Source: Platerodrilus igneus (taxonomy: Eukaryota; Arthropoda; Insecta; Coleoptera; Lycidae). Taken from it: a DNA stretch of 64,000 nt. Below, piece after piece: positions 32,494 to 43,414 of this stretch. The notes below the pieces were generated by a model that was not told where the DNA came from, made no database searches, and was given only the letters and a program-made list of their open reading frames with translations. The translations under genes were made by a program, and so were the position numbers. Numbering within the stretch: the stretch's first letter is position 1; every line of letters starts with the position of its first letter. The stretch covers positions 2,232,001 to 2,296,000 of the forward strand of contig JARFIW010000900.1 of assembly GCA_036346225.1 (NCBI GenBank). The letters run 5' to 3'.

Positions 32494-33060
32494 TTATTGT
32501 GTTGAAATTAAATACTTTTTAAATAAAAGTTTAAAACTTGGTAACGATTTTGTTTTCATAAAGTTTTCAATTGAATTATATAATTTAACTGCAGTATACT
32601 GGAATGACCTCTGGATGAGGGTGGTTGAGTGCCGATGTACATGCAACAAGTCACTAGATCTCACCTGAACAGAATGACTACTGCTACGCGGTAGTAGTAG
32701 ATTTTTTATATAAATTGGTGCCGATAGAGAATTTATAATTTTATGCTTAAAAAATGCAAGCTGCAGTAAGCGCCTGTTTTCCATTTTTAACCAGCCTAAC
32801 TGGCGCAACGATTCAGAAATGTGATCGAATTTCCTTAAATTGGAAATAAATCTAAGAAAGACAATCATTCTGTATTCTTTGAAACCTTGCTGTAGTAATA
32901 GAGTCTAAACAGGGGCCATAAACAATATCACCATAATCAAATGCAGACATGTAATTATGTTCATATCTCAACACCATGACTTTGACCATATTATTTCTGG
33001 TAACAAAAAACTACTGAGTTCCGTCGTGGCATAATCGTATATTAACTGTCAATTTAAGTT
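32494..33060 (-). pseudogene. Non-LTR retrotransposon RT, C-terminal part
   Basis: On the minus strand the thumb/post-RT region is recognisable: FDYGDIVYGPCLDS, then R-F-Q-R-I-Q-N-D-C-L, RKFDHISESLRQLGWLKMEN, LLHVHRHST, SFQYTAVKLYNS and S-F-K-L-L-F. These blocks are typical of the C-terminus of jockey/CR1-type reverse transcriptases. The last 124 codons (32868-32494) are open and end before the (AAT)n tail; upstream sequence is shifted in frame with stops, and the palm and endonuclease are absent. A matching piece (NNMVKIMALRYE) occurs in the opposite arm near 36870-36915, so the LINE predates or took part in the inverted duplication. Confidence 0.7.
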
Positions 33061-34040
33061 TTGTGTTGTATACCAGAATTTGCTCTTGTTTAATGAAGCA
33101 ATCATACTGTAGTAACCCAAAAATCGTAACGGCGTAATTGAAAATCCAAATTGATGAACCACTAACCAGAATAAATACATCAAGATGCTATTGTTGTACA
33201 GGTTTTTATTAAACGTTTGAGAAATAATTGTTTAATATTGAATGGACTTGTATGTGTCAAGATGATAACGAAGTAATGATTTCCTTGTTTTTAGTCCGAG
33301 TTGTTTACATGATATTCAATTTAATTCTTGATTTGTAGCTGCTCAAAAATTGATTACTTAGTAGAATGATTAAGCAAAAGTACAGATTAAAGGATCAGAT
33401 TCATACTGTGCATACTATTAATCAGATTATTTAGATATACAAACATTATTGATGTTTAAAATAGTATTAAAATAGCCCAAAATACAAAGATAACATTTTT
33501 GTAATATCACTAATAACTATACTCTATTATCGATATTTGGCGAGCTGTTAATATCAGTTCAAGAAATAATTGGTTAAAAATGGATGGCCTCTTATTTTTT
33601 ATTACATATGCAGTATTATACAATAAGATGAAAAAAGTTACAAAACAAAACATCTATATGAAAATAGTTAGGCTTGAAATTTTTATTTATGCCTTCCAAA
33701 CGCCGTCCTGTTTAAAACTTTTAACAAACAATATAAGATTCCACTTGATTTGCTATTATTTACGAGGGTTTTTAGATGTTTAGTAAAAGATGAGTGTTTT
33801 CTCTAGCTGCCATTTAGCAATCACAGAAGAATGCATCGAATAGATAAACCATTAAAGTTCAGTAAATTTCAAATGCATACTTGATACTCTATTTTAATGT
33901 GATTACTTATTATCAAATTATTCCCGATATGCAACATAAATTAGCTTAATGAACACTTTAGATTAGACGCGTTTTTGTTAGAGAGTAATTTTTTCTATCA
34001 TCCAATGTTTATTAAAATTGCATCAGCCTGTTTTAATTTT

Positions 34041-34042
<2 letters not shown>

Positions 34043-34082
<40 letters not shown>
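34043..34082. repeat. (TA)n microsatellite, left flank of solo LTR
   Basis: A TA tract that continues as 36058-36094 beyond the LTR. Confidence 0.95.
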
Positions 34083-34085
<3 letters not shown>

Positions 34086-36055
34086 TGTTAAAGGGCTAAA
34101 TCTACGTATAAACAAAGTAATTTCAAAACACCCTTTATAAAGGAAACAACCAGAATTTACGTGCGAAATTTATTCCAGTTAGTTCATTTTTAAGTAACAA
34201 GTATTAACAGAATTTTACAAATAATGAATAAAATTTAGTTAGGTTCGTAAAGAAAAAAATGTCAGAAGCCAATGCAATTAATTTATTAATTTAATTGAGT
34301 TAATTGAACGGTTATTTACGTATAATATGCATAAAAGCGTGTAAAAATCAATAATTCCAAGGTGAAACGCGTTGCTAACAAACAAATATATCGGTTGGTT
34401 GAAATACGCTGAAAAGCCAACTCGTAGAAATGTTATTTAAAACGTTTGTTAAAATTGAACACCTGCAGGTTTCTAAATGTCAAGTTCCACTTATTTTTAT
34501 AGACAACAAACAAGTTTCAAAGAATATCGGGTAAACGGTCGGATGTTTTCCCATTAAACGCTAATGAGGGGTTATTTAAAGCACGTATTTTGGGGTCCAC
34601 ATGGAGTTGCAGAACGCGGACAGGAATATCAATTTCTACCACTCAAACAAGGTTAGAAAGAGACGTAGAATATGCATAAGCAAGTGACAGCGTTAGTATA
34701 GGCGGGATTTGTAAGACGTCAATGGATAGACTATTGGTCGATATCGTTAGTTGTACATCAGACAAGACACGGGAATATTGAATATTAATTTTCAGAAAAT
34801 ATCGTAACGACGCGCTAAATTTCGAGAATTTCAAAAACGGTTGAACCAAAATTTTAAGAACGTGTTATTGTAAATGAAGGACTTCGGGCGAAATGCGGCC
34901 GAGAGGTGGCATCGTAAATGTATAAATACCTTTTCAAAATATAATAAAAGCCCTTAGTATTTTGATCGCTTGAGACTACGTACGAAAGTTACCACGAGAT
35001 TGTAAGTATAAAAAATTATTTTAAATTATATAGCACGGTGTTAGACTCATAATTTGTACGCGAATTGTGCCGAGTTTAAAATTTATTGAGGTGTCACATA
35101 TATTTTTTAACAAGCTCGTGTAGTGACGTTATGTAACGTGGATTAAATTAAACAGTTATGAAAGAAGTATAATTAATTTTGATTTGGAAATTGGATACAC
35201 CGTGAAGGCAGCGCAAGCATCTCAACTTAAATGGGGTTCTTCTACTAATAGCTAGAAGCGGCCTGCAGAGCAGAAAGAAGCAAATATACGGCATCATCAA
35301 CGGAGCAGGGATCTTCAAGAAATTCCAGGTAACGCTTTAAAATTGTGTTGTTATAAACTATGAAACCATGAATATTGGGTGACGTATGAGAGTGAATTTT
35401 GAAGGTATTGTGCATTATTTTGCGTATTGAAAATAATACGTATAACTAACTTTATTATGGTATTTAAATAGAAATCTGAAGGTGTATATCAAGCTTATTA
35501 ACGTTCCATCAGAAAGTTAAATTTTGTAAAAAGTACATGAGTTTGTTGTTTTTTGTTTGTTGTAAGAGTATGCAAAGTATAAGGGCATACATTATTCATA
35601 ATTAACTGGGTCATCATGAGCTCACCATACTCCAGAGTTTACGTAGATTTAAAATAAATTATAAAGAAAGAATGAGAAATAAGATATTATTCAGGGCCCA
35701 TTTACTCCGGGTACATTCTATGTGTTTGATAATTTAAATTAAAATACAGGACATTACAAAATAGGATTTATGGAGGTGTAACTTGATCACTGAAATGTGG
35801 ATAATATTGAATTTTATTTGTAAATTATTTATTGAGAGTGTGCGTGAACTATGCAAAGCATAATAGTGAATCTAGGTATCCCAGAGGAGGCTCAACTGAG
35901 CTAGCCGGAAGCAGTTGAAGAAAGCTATTCAACCGAGGAAGAGAGGAATCTGGGTAAGAAATTATTTTTTTTTGAATTTTTTTTATTTTTGGTGAAATTT
36001 TCGATTTTTGTATAAATTAATTTTCGAAACTACTGAGGATCCGGGGGTTCCACGG

Positions 36056-36057
<2 letters not shown>
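34083..36057 (+). mobile_element. Solo LTR (1975 bp) inside a (TA)n tract
   Basis: It starts TGGTGTTAAAGGG and ends GGTTCCACGGCA, with TA repeats immediately on both sides, so it inserted into the microsatellite. The interior is related to the 3' LTR of element A (shared 'tacgtgcgaaattta', 'tcaagttc', 'ggtcggatgtttt', 'ctaccactca'). It has TATAAATA near 34921, AATAAAAG at about 34943, and a splice-donor-like CCAG|GTAACG at 35328. No internal genes are present. Confidence 0.8.

Positions 36058-36094
<37 letters not shown>
36058..36094. repeat. (TA)n microsatellite, right flank of solo LTR
   Basis: The right half of the tract split by the LTR. Confidence 0.95.
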
Positions 36095-36099
<5 letters not shown>

Positions 36100-37450
36100 C
36101 AGATCGGTGTTTTCCTAATGTGATGACCTGTTAGTAATGAACTAATAATCAGACCTCGGTACGATAATTTGGTTATTGAAGGTTAAGTGTAATGGGATAC
36201 TTTTTTTGTTGTTAATAAGTTTTCATAATGTTTTTGACAATTTTCTTCGAGGTCGTTCAGCCTGGCCTAAAATGTACAGTAGAGTAATCACAGGCGGTCC
36301 ATTTTTAAACAATCATTTCTTCAAATGTTATTAACAGCCTCACCAAAGATCGATAATAGGGTTATCATTAGTGGTATTACAAAAAATTTTATCTTTGTAT
36401 TCTTAGCTATGTTAATACTATTTTAAATATCAATAGTGTTTGTCTATATAAATCACCAGACTGATGATATACACAGTATGAATCATATCTTTAATTCTGT
36501 GCTTTTGCTTAACCATTGCACTAAGTAATCAATTTGTGAGCAGTTACACAACAAAAATTAAATTGAATACCAAATAAACAACTCCAACTAAAAACAAGGA
36601 AATCATTACTTCGTTATGATCTTGACACATTCAAGTCCATCCATTGTTAAACAATTATTTCTTAAACGCTTAACAAAAACCTGTCCAGCAAAGGCATTTT
36701 TATGTATTTAGTCTGATCAGTCGTTTGTCAGATTCGATTTTCAATTACGCCGTTACAATTTTTGGTTTTACTGCAGTTTTATTAAAGAAGAGCAATTTCT
36801 GGTATTCAACGCAAAATTTAGAGGTGACAATTAATGTACGATTACGCATCGATAGAATACAGTAGTTTTCTGTTACTAGAAATAACATGGTCAAAATAAT
36901 GGCTCTAAGATACGAATTAAACTAAATTATTGGAAAATTGGACAATATATACGTTCTTATAGGGTTGGTAACGTGTTAATATGGTACTATACTTAAATCT
37001 GTGTATAAGTGCAATAAAGAAGCTTCAAACTCAATAGTTTGAAGTAATTTTGTTATGTTTAGTTTACAGTTGAATAATGTAAAAAATAGCAATGTAATTT
37101 GGATAAAGTTTTCAGATAAAGGTAGGTAACTCTATCCCTACTAAGTGAATTGATTTTTCGGAGGAATTATTAACATAAATAATTAATTTTGTTGAATATA
37201 CTTTATCTATTGCATATCCGGCGATAACTCCAATTGTAACTATAATGGTTACTTTGAATTATTTGTATAACATATTTTTATTATTATTATGCAGATGAAT
37301 TCCTACTTAAACATTTCTAACGTGATTGGAAAAAGTTTTGCACGATTTTTTGAAGATTGTGCAAATACTATGCAGCTTTATGCTCTATCGATATTAACCA
37401 TTTTTAATTAAGTTACAAATGGATTATACATAATTTTATATTCGTTTTAG

Positions 37451-37592
37451 CAGCAGTAGCAGCATTATTTGAATGCTGGAAATTTGAATCAAGAATACCA
37501 AGTCCAATACGAATTAGATGCGGCTGAAAGTTCAATAGTTGCAATTCCTATTGGGATGCCCCAAACGAAGAAAATAGAGCTAAAATCAAGCG
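37451..37592 (+). other. Exon-like block conserved in both inverted arms
   Basis: A 142-bp block is preceded by TTTTAG and followed by GTGAGT. From 37463 it is open and would encode H-Y-L-N-A-G-N-L-N-Q-E-Y-Q-V-Q-Y-E-L-D and then IVAIPIGMPQTKKIELKSS. The left arm has the same block in reverse (about 31715-31870) with two stops. A second block (37290-37400) with N-I-S-x-V-I-x-K-S-F-A-x-F-F-E also pairs. These may be exons of a duplicated, decayed gene or of an unclassified element; the family is not recognised. Confidence 0.35.
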
Positions 37593-37903
37593 GTGAGTAG
37601 GATCTGAAGCTAATTGTAACTACAAAAGATACTAAATAGGATACGACTTTCAAATGTAGAACTTTACAGTGCAGTAAGATAAAATAGTTTATCTTTCATG
37701 ATACAGGTATTGAAAAATATATATAAACATGTACACTTAAAATTTTATTTTTGTGCTGTGACAGCATCGTAGACCATCATTCATTAAAATAATAACATCA
37801 TAATGTCTAACAATTAGTTGAAAACATTAAATCTTAGTTAGAAATCCGTTAACGGTTATCATAATAGTGTCTGTCCCTCATTTCTCGCGGGGCATAATTA
37901 TTA

Positions 37904-39183
37904 TTTGGTGTACTAAAAAGTTCTAAGCTTTAGATTTCATACAACCGAAACCACAATTTAAAATTCATTAGTTTTCCCGCCCTTTTACGGTTTTACAACG
38001 TTGACATTTGGTCTTTGAAAATACCATGCGGTTTGACCGTTTGATGCACATAACCTACAAAATCAGTAGTGTTCACGATGGCAATAACAAAAGAGCATAT
38101 TCGATTTTTCATCCACTTCGCGCTTCATCTGAAGAAAAATGCTGCTGACGCCACTGAAATAATTTGTGCTGCATATGGAGAAAAGCCTGTAAGTCATGCT
38201 ACGTTTGAAAAGTGGTATCAAAAATTTCGCCAAGGAGATTTCAGTCTTGAAGATGAACCGCGTGCTGGACGCCCTCAAAAGATTGAAACGGACGAACTGC
38301 AAGCATTGTTGGATATAAATTCTGCACAAACTGAAAAGGAGCTTGAACAGCAGTTTGGGATTACGCAACAAGTCATTTCCACACGTTTACATGCAATGGG
38401 AAAAGTTCAAAAAGAAGGCAGATGGGTTCCGCATGCTCTGTCCAAAGACAACAAAAATCGACAGCGTGACACCGCACTCACCTTGCTTTCAAAGTTCCGG
38501 AAAAAGGATTTTCTGCACCAAATCATTACAGGCGATGAAAAGTGGATACTTTATATTATAACCCGAAGCGTAAAAAATCATGAGTTGACCTTGGTCAACC
38601 TTTGACATCGACTCCAAAGTCCAATATCTACGGCAAGAAAGTTTTGCTCTGCATATGGTGGGATTGGAAAGGTGTATTGTATTACGAATTGTTACAGCCG
38701 GGTGAAACAATTAGGGCAGACCGCTAACAGCAACATTTGACCAATTTGAGCTATACGTTTGAAGAAAAGATGCAATTTACTGGCAAAAGACGTCGTAAAG
38801 TGATACTGCGTCATGACAATGCCCGGCCACATGTTGCGAAAGTGATTCAGGACCAAATCTTTGCGTTAGGCTGGGAAATTCTCCCGCATGCGGCGTATAG
38901 CACAGACATGGCGCATTTCGATTATTACCTATATGCGATCGCTGCAGCATCACTTGGCTGATACATACTTTGTGACACTTAAAGAGGTACGAAAATGCAT
39001 TGATTACTTTAACGCCTCGAAGCCAGTGAGCTTTTATCATCAGGGAATTCGCAAACTGCCCGAAAGATGGCAAAAGGTCATCGATGCAAACGGGGCATAT
39101 TTCGTTGATTAATATCTTTTTGTTTGTTTTTAAATAAATATTGAATTTTGCAAGAAAAAACTCAGAACTTTTTGTACACCTAA
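37904..39183 (+). mobile_element. Mariner transposon (DD34D)
   Basis: The 1280-bp element has TIRs TTTGGTGTACTAAAAAGTTC at the left and the complement of TTAGGTGTACAAAAAGTTCT at the right, flanked by TA (37902-37903, 39184-39185). Length and ends are those of canonical mariners. It sits in the right arm of the large inverted repeat at a position corresponding to about 31010 in the left arm, so it postdates the duplication. Confidence 0.9.
38078..39112 (+). pseudogene. Mariner DD34D transposase, inactivated
   Basis: From ATG at 38078 it encodes the paired-like HTH region (A-A-Y-G-E-K-P-V-S-H, then F-R-Q-G-D-F-S-L-E-D), the W-V-P-H linker, and ITGDEKW with the first Asp. A frameshift near 38553 moves the frame. 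The continuation has C-I-W-W-D, then H-D-N-A-R-P-H (second Asp) and F-D-Y-Y-L (third Asp), with 34 residues between the last two. In-frame TGA (near 38580) and TAA (near 38727) and a second shift near 38935 disable it. The C-terminus L-P-E-R-W-Q-K-V-I is intact. All three catalytic Asp codons survive. Confidence 0.85.
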
Positions 39184-39833
39184 TAAGTTCATTTTGAAAC
39201 ACCAATACAGTTGATTTCTGTTTAATTTCAGGCTTATAAGATTAAATTCATGGTTCGTCACCTGCTTATTACGTTGTTATAAATGGCATTAGGTTTATAT
39301 CATTAAATTTAGGAGATGATAGAGATTGATTAGCTAAACAAAAACCCTATAAGGCATTTTGCTCTCGGATCGCTTTTTAAATGCCCTGAATCACATAACA
39401 TGAAATGATTTCACAACAAATGTACGAAATTTCCACTGTATCTGCAACTTCGTGGTTTATATAATTTTTAGGTTTTCGCATTTTAAGAAACAATTCATTA
39501 AACCAAAAACCCGACAAAAACTCCAATTACCTAGATCCAATTACAATTAAGTCCCAACACTGGGTTTAAGTGTATTACGTATGCACGTATGTGAAACACA
39601 AAACACTTACATACACTTACATCTAACCCCGGTTACGAGCTATGTAATGCAAAAATACATTGAACAAGTAAGATATCGTATTCTGCATAAACACTGAATT
39701 GTAACAAACGCAATATAGTCGACCACATCAGCATTATGGAATATAATTTGTTGTTGTGATTATTATCTAAACATGCGAATATTAGAAACAAATTTGAATT
39801 TTGCAAGAAAAAGCTCTGAACTTTTTTGTACAC
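39184..39833. mobile_element. Second mariner 3' end with ~600 bp of unclassified sequence
   Basis: 39780-39833 repeats the mariner 3' end ('gaattttgcaagaaaaagct' through 'tacaccta'). The ~600 bp between the two ends is not mariner and not in the left arm. Either a second copy lost its 5' part or another insertion separated the ends. Confidence 0.55.
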
Positions 39834-40958
39834 CTATAGATAAATGCTATGGAACTACCTGGTTCAATTGTTAGAATTAAAATGAGAATACAATACTAAA
39901 AAAAAATCTGCAGTTGTTTTCCAATTATAATCTTATTGTGCATCTGATTATTGTGGAACTAGTTGATGTATTAAAATTTTTGCGTTGTATAATTTTGCTG
40001 ATTTACCTTGCTTTATGTTATGGGTCTAAGAATGGCTTCAGGCTGTAGCAGAAATATTGCAGCCCAATTTTTAATTTTCAATGCAAAATTTCACTAAATG
40101 TATTCTTTAAATGTATGTAACAAGATGTGATAGTTTGGTAAAAAATATACTTATATGCAATGACAATATTGCTATTTTGTATAGAGAATATCTAACACTT
40201 TTATTGTTCTAACAATTAGAAGTGGCAGTGATCTGGTTGTAGAGTTTTCAGCTACCACGCTGAAAGTCCTGTGTTAATTCCTTCTCAAAGTCTCCTTTTT
40301 TTTTCTTGCAATATGTGCATAATTTAAAGAGCTCTAGCAAATGGGTTAAAGGATTAAAATTTAAAATTGAATGTTGAAGAGAATACCATGTAAATATGGA
40401 AAATGTATTCGAATATAGGTAACAAATCAAATGTATGTGGTGTATGTTTAGGTACATCAATAATTAGCAATGTATTTTTTATTATATGTAAAATTTTGTT
40501 GTGTATATAAAACCAATAAAATCAAATAAGATGGGAAAATTTTGAGTTTTAATACCTTCATTAAGGACAAATCGTACAACATATCGCACCCTTGCGACAA
40601 AAGTGACACAACTCAAAAATCCCTATTTTTGAGTTAGAATCAGAAATGAATATCTTAAAGACTACCCTATCAGTCTACAAAATCGTATTAACTTAAGGTC
40701 AAAATCTGGCCACCAGGTGGAGTTTGCGCTCTTTTTGATGAATGAGTCTGATGTTTTTATTAGCGTGGCATCTTTAGTTGTTCCATGACCGTTGTGGAGT
40801 GCGCTTGTAGTTTTTTATAAACTGTATTATTTTGAGTTGTGTCGTTTTTATTGTTTTAATTAATAATTATTGATCATTTCGTAATGTGTCACTTCTCTTG
40901 ATAAGAAGATTGTCTTGTATTGGGAGCATTTCGAATTGTGTCACTTTAGTAGAACAAG

Positions 40959-41041
40959 GTAAGTTAAGTTGTTAATTTTATGTTGATTTACTTTACTTTT
41001 GATGAATAGTTGGTGACTACTAATAATTGGTATTGTTTTAG
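40959..41041 (+). other. Probable 5'-UTR intron of the transposase-like gene
   Basis: AACAAG|GTAAGT at 40953-40964 is a consensus donor, and TTGTTTTAG ends at 41041, two bases before the ATG codon at 41044. The 83-bp length is typical of an insect intron. Confidence 0.55.
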
Positions 41042-42807
41042 TAATGTTTGGGAAACAAAGTCACGCGGAGAGAATAATGGCTTTGGCCGGATGCTCGACG
41101 GTTTCGAACCATATAACTACAACGAAGGAGGTATTTGGAGATACCAACACTCTTAATCAACCTGATAAAGTCACAGAGTTAGCCAAAGAGATTACAATAT
41201 TAAATGCAACTGACAGCACAGAAACAGACAGTAAATCTACATCGAGCGATCAACATGAAAATTTGGTTTTAGCAGAAGGTGGAACAAATGAAATTTGTGA
41301 ACACAATTTTGTGGCTTCAAGATCCACTACTGAATGGCAAGCACTCGTTGAAGAACCTATGAATACTACAGCTGTGGCGAATGATGGTCAACATCGTGAT
41401 GCAGATATTTATGCAGTGTCCTCAAGCGGTACCGAGGGTACTATGAAATTGCGGCTTACTAGATTAAATGAAAGAAATTACTATGTGTCGCCTGACGAAA
41501 GTGATGTCGACGATACCGATCTTGATAAAAATTTTAAAGTTGGTGGAAGTTCAAGAAGTGTTTCTGGTAGTGATGAAGGATTCGGTGTAGAATCCCCTAA
41601 AGTTCTGGCATCGCCAAAAAAAGGAAAGAAGAGGAAGACAACCTCAGATAATTGGATAGTAAAAAGGGCCAAGAATTTTAGGAATTCAGGAAAGGCCTAT
41701 TTATCAACATCTAAATCAAAGAAATAGATTTTTGCTAGAAAAGTCAGGCCACCATGTGGAGATAAGTGTCGATTAAATTGCAGTCTGAAAATTGACCAAA
41801 ACATTAGAGAAGTCTTGTTCAGTAATGTCTGGAAAGTGGCAATTTATAACAGCAAAGTTAGAAATACAGAAACCATCAAACCCAAATATCGGTACTCAAG
41901 TACACAGGATTTCAGACATTTAAATTCTGCGTTCTACTTTGAAACAGACAACAATAGGATAAGGGTATGCAAGAAATTCTTTAAGGCAACACTAGATGCT
42001 AATGACCGACCAATCCGGACCGCTCTATAGAAGAAAAACGATACCAGTTTTGTTGATGGAGATAAGAGAGGAAAACATGGGAAACAACCAACAGTGAATC
42101 CCGAGATAAAAAAGAGCGTTTGAAAATTCATTAATTCTATACCCCGAATTGAATTACACTATTTAAGGCTCAAAATAAATGCGACTATATTGAAAGAGGA
42201 AAGAGTTTATCTGACATTTATCGTAATTACAATGAACAGAGGGAGCTAAAAAGCTGCCGTTTGCAAACTCTGTTAAGTTCAATCGTATATTTAATGGTGA
42301 ATTCAATATCTCGTTTTATATACCAAAGAAAGATCAATGCGATTTGTGTGAAACTTACAAAAATGCAGATGACGAGGAAAAAGAAAAATTAGTTAATGTC
42401 TACAGTTTACACCAGGAAGAAAAAGAATTTTGTCGCAAAGACAAGGATTTGGATAAAAATAACCAGGTTGGTTTGTGTGTTGCTGTATACGACTCGTAAG
42501 CTGTGATGCCAATTCCAAACGGTTTGGTTTTTTGTTTTTATTACGTAAGTAAACTGAACTGTTTTAACTTCACCATAAGTGATTTGCGGGCCAGAAATGC
42601 CGAATGCTACTTCTGGAATGAGGCCGAAGGGAAACGTGACGTCGTGGAAATCGGTACCTCTGTTCTTATTTAGATTAAAACGATGGCAGAAAAGGCAAAG
42701 AAATCTGATATTGATATTAATTTTATATTCAGACAATTGTTGGGGACAACAAAAAAGCAAGTATTTACTTGCAGCGTATGCTTATGCCGTAGCTAACTTT
42801 AATGTCC

Positions 42808-43050
42808 TTATATGTGATTTTCCAATGCTCCACCCGAAGGTACTACATTGGCCAGGAAACAAGTTTTTTTACTTGGAAATTTGGAATTTTGCCGAACCCT
42901 TGCTGTTCCAACACTCACACACGGGACCTCCATTTTACCTCACATCCGAACGAGGGTGTATTTTTGTGAAAAATGCTCGCTTAACATTTTTCAACCGAAC
43001 CGTGTCGGGATTCGAACCCGGGACCGTGGGTGTAGTAGTCACGTGTGGAA
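42808..43050 (-). mobile_element. tRNA-derived SINE 1, main part
   Basis: The 3' end is at 42808 beside duplication CTAACTTTAATGTCC (42793-42807). On the minus strand it contains B box GGTTCGAATCC (complement of 43008-43018). Its 5' tip, GGCGGCTCCGTGGCGTAATG, is displaced to 46416-46432 by a later insertion. The body matches SINE 2. Confidence 0.8.
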
Positions 43051-43222
43051 GAAAAATATGGTTCAGTCAAAGGTCTCTGAAAGTTTTTTTCAGAAGCTAT
43101 CACCCAAGTATGTACGTTGTCGAATAATAGAGAAAACGGAAACTGTCACTTATCTTCTGAAAGACAGTAAGGCCAAAGACATTGGTATTTGGCACGTTAA
43201 AGATTTGAAGCCAGATACGTAA
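43046..43222 (+). pseudogene. Gypsy-type integrase C-terminus fragment
   Basis: About 55 codons end in S-P-K-Y-V-R-C-R-I-I-E, then TYLLKDSKAKDIGIWHVKDLKP and a stop. This is the chromodomain-like/GPY-F end of Gypsy integrases, where a polyprotein finishes W-H-V-K-D-L-K-P. The upstream integrase, RT and gag are absent. A polypurine tract and LTR follow, so it is the 3' end of an otherwise lost retrotransposon. Confidence 0.75.
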
Positions 43223-43397
43223 GATGTAGGGGATAGGTCTGCTGATTGTCCTCTTAGTTCCTGTAAGTCCGCATAGGTAAACTAGTTTTTCTGTTGGTGG
43301 TGGGTTTACAACCTGCTATCCAGTTAGTTTGTTGGGACCCCATTTTCAAGTAAGGGACTCTGGTTTTCTATTAGGAATTGTTTGTTATGAGTTTCTC

Positions 43398-43414
43398 AGG
43401 TGGGGACGGGGTAG
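43398..43414 (+). other. Polypurine tract
   Basis: Purine-rich AGGTGGGGACGGGGTAG abuts the LTR start TGTAACAG, the plus-strand primer position in Gypsy elements. Confidence 0.75.

Larger units (their letters stand above)
30430..33590 (-). repeat. Left arm of a ~10-kb inverted repeat
   Basis: This arm is complementary, with many substitutions and small indels, to 36285-40505. Landmarks pairing in reverse include 'taattattaagatatct' region/40460, 30815-30841 (complement of 40021-40047), 31650-31680/37680, 31900/37420 and 33545-33590/36290-36345. It contains a private insertion (31165-31640) and LINE RT sequence. The divergence indicates an old duplication. It could be two inverted copies of one unclassified large element or of a duplicated host segment. 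Confidence 0.8.
36285..40505 (+). repeat. Right arm of the ~10-kb inverted repeat
   Basis: Complementary to 30430-33590. It carries a mariner (37904-39183) and additional sequence to 39833 that the left arm lacks. Without the solo LTR the original spacer between the arms was about 0.7 kb. Confidence 0.8.

Noticed and set aside
36451..36490. CTGATGA in 'ccagactgatgatatacac' as a further hammerhead
   Set aside because: No GAAA core strand or stem I partner follows at the right distance.
42579..43127. 182-codon plus-strand frame
   Set aside because: It is a chimera of the transposase-like relic, SINE 1 in antisense and the Gypsy integrase fragment, open by chance.
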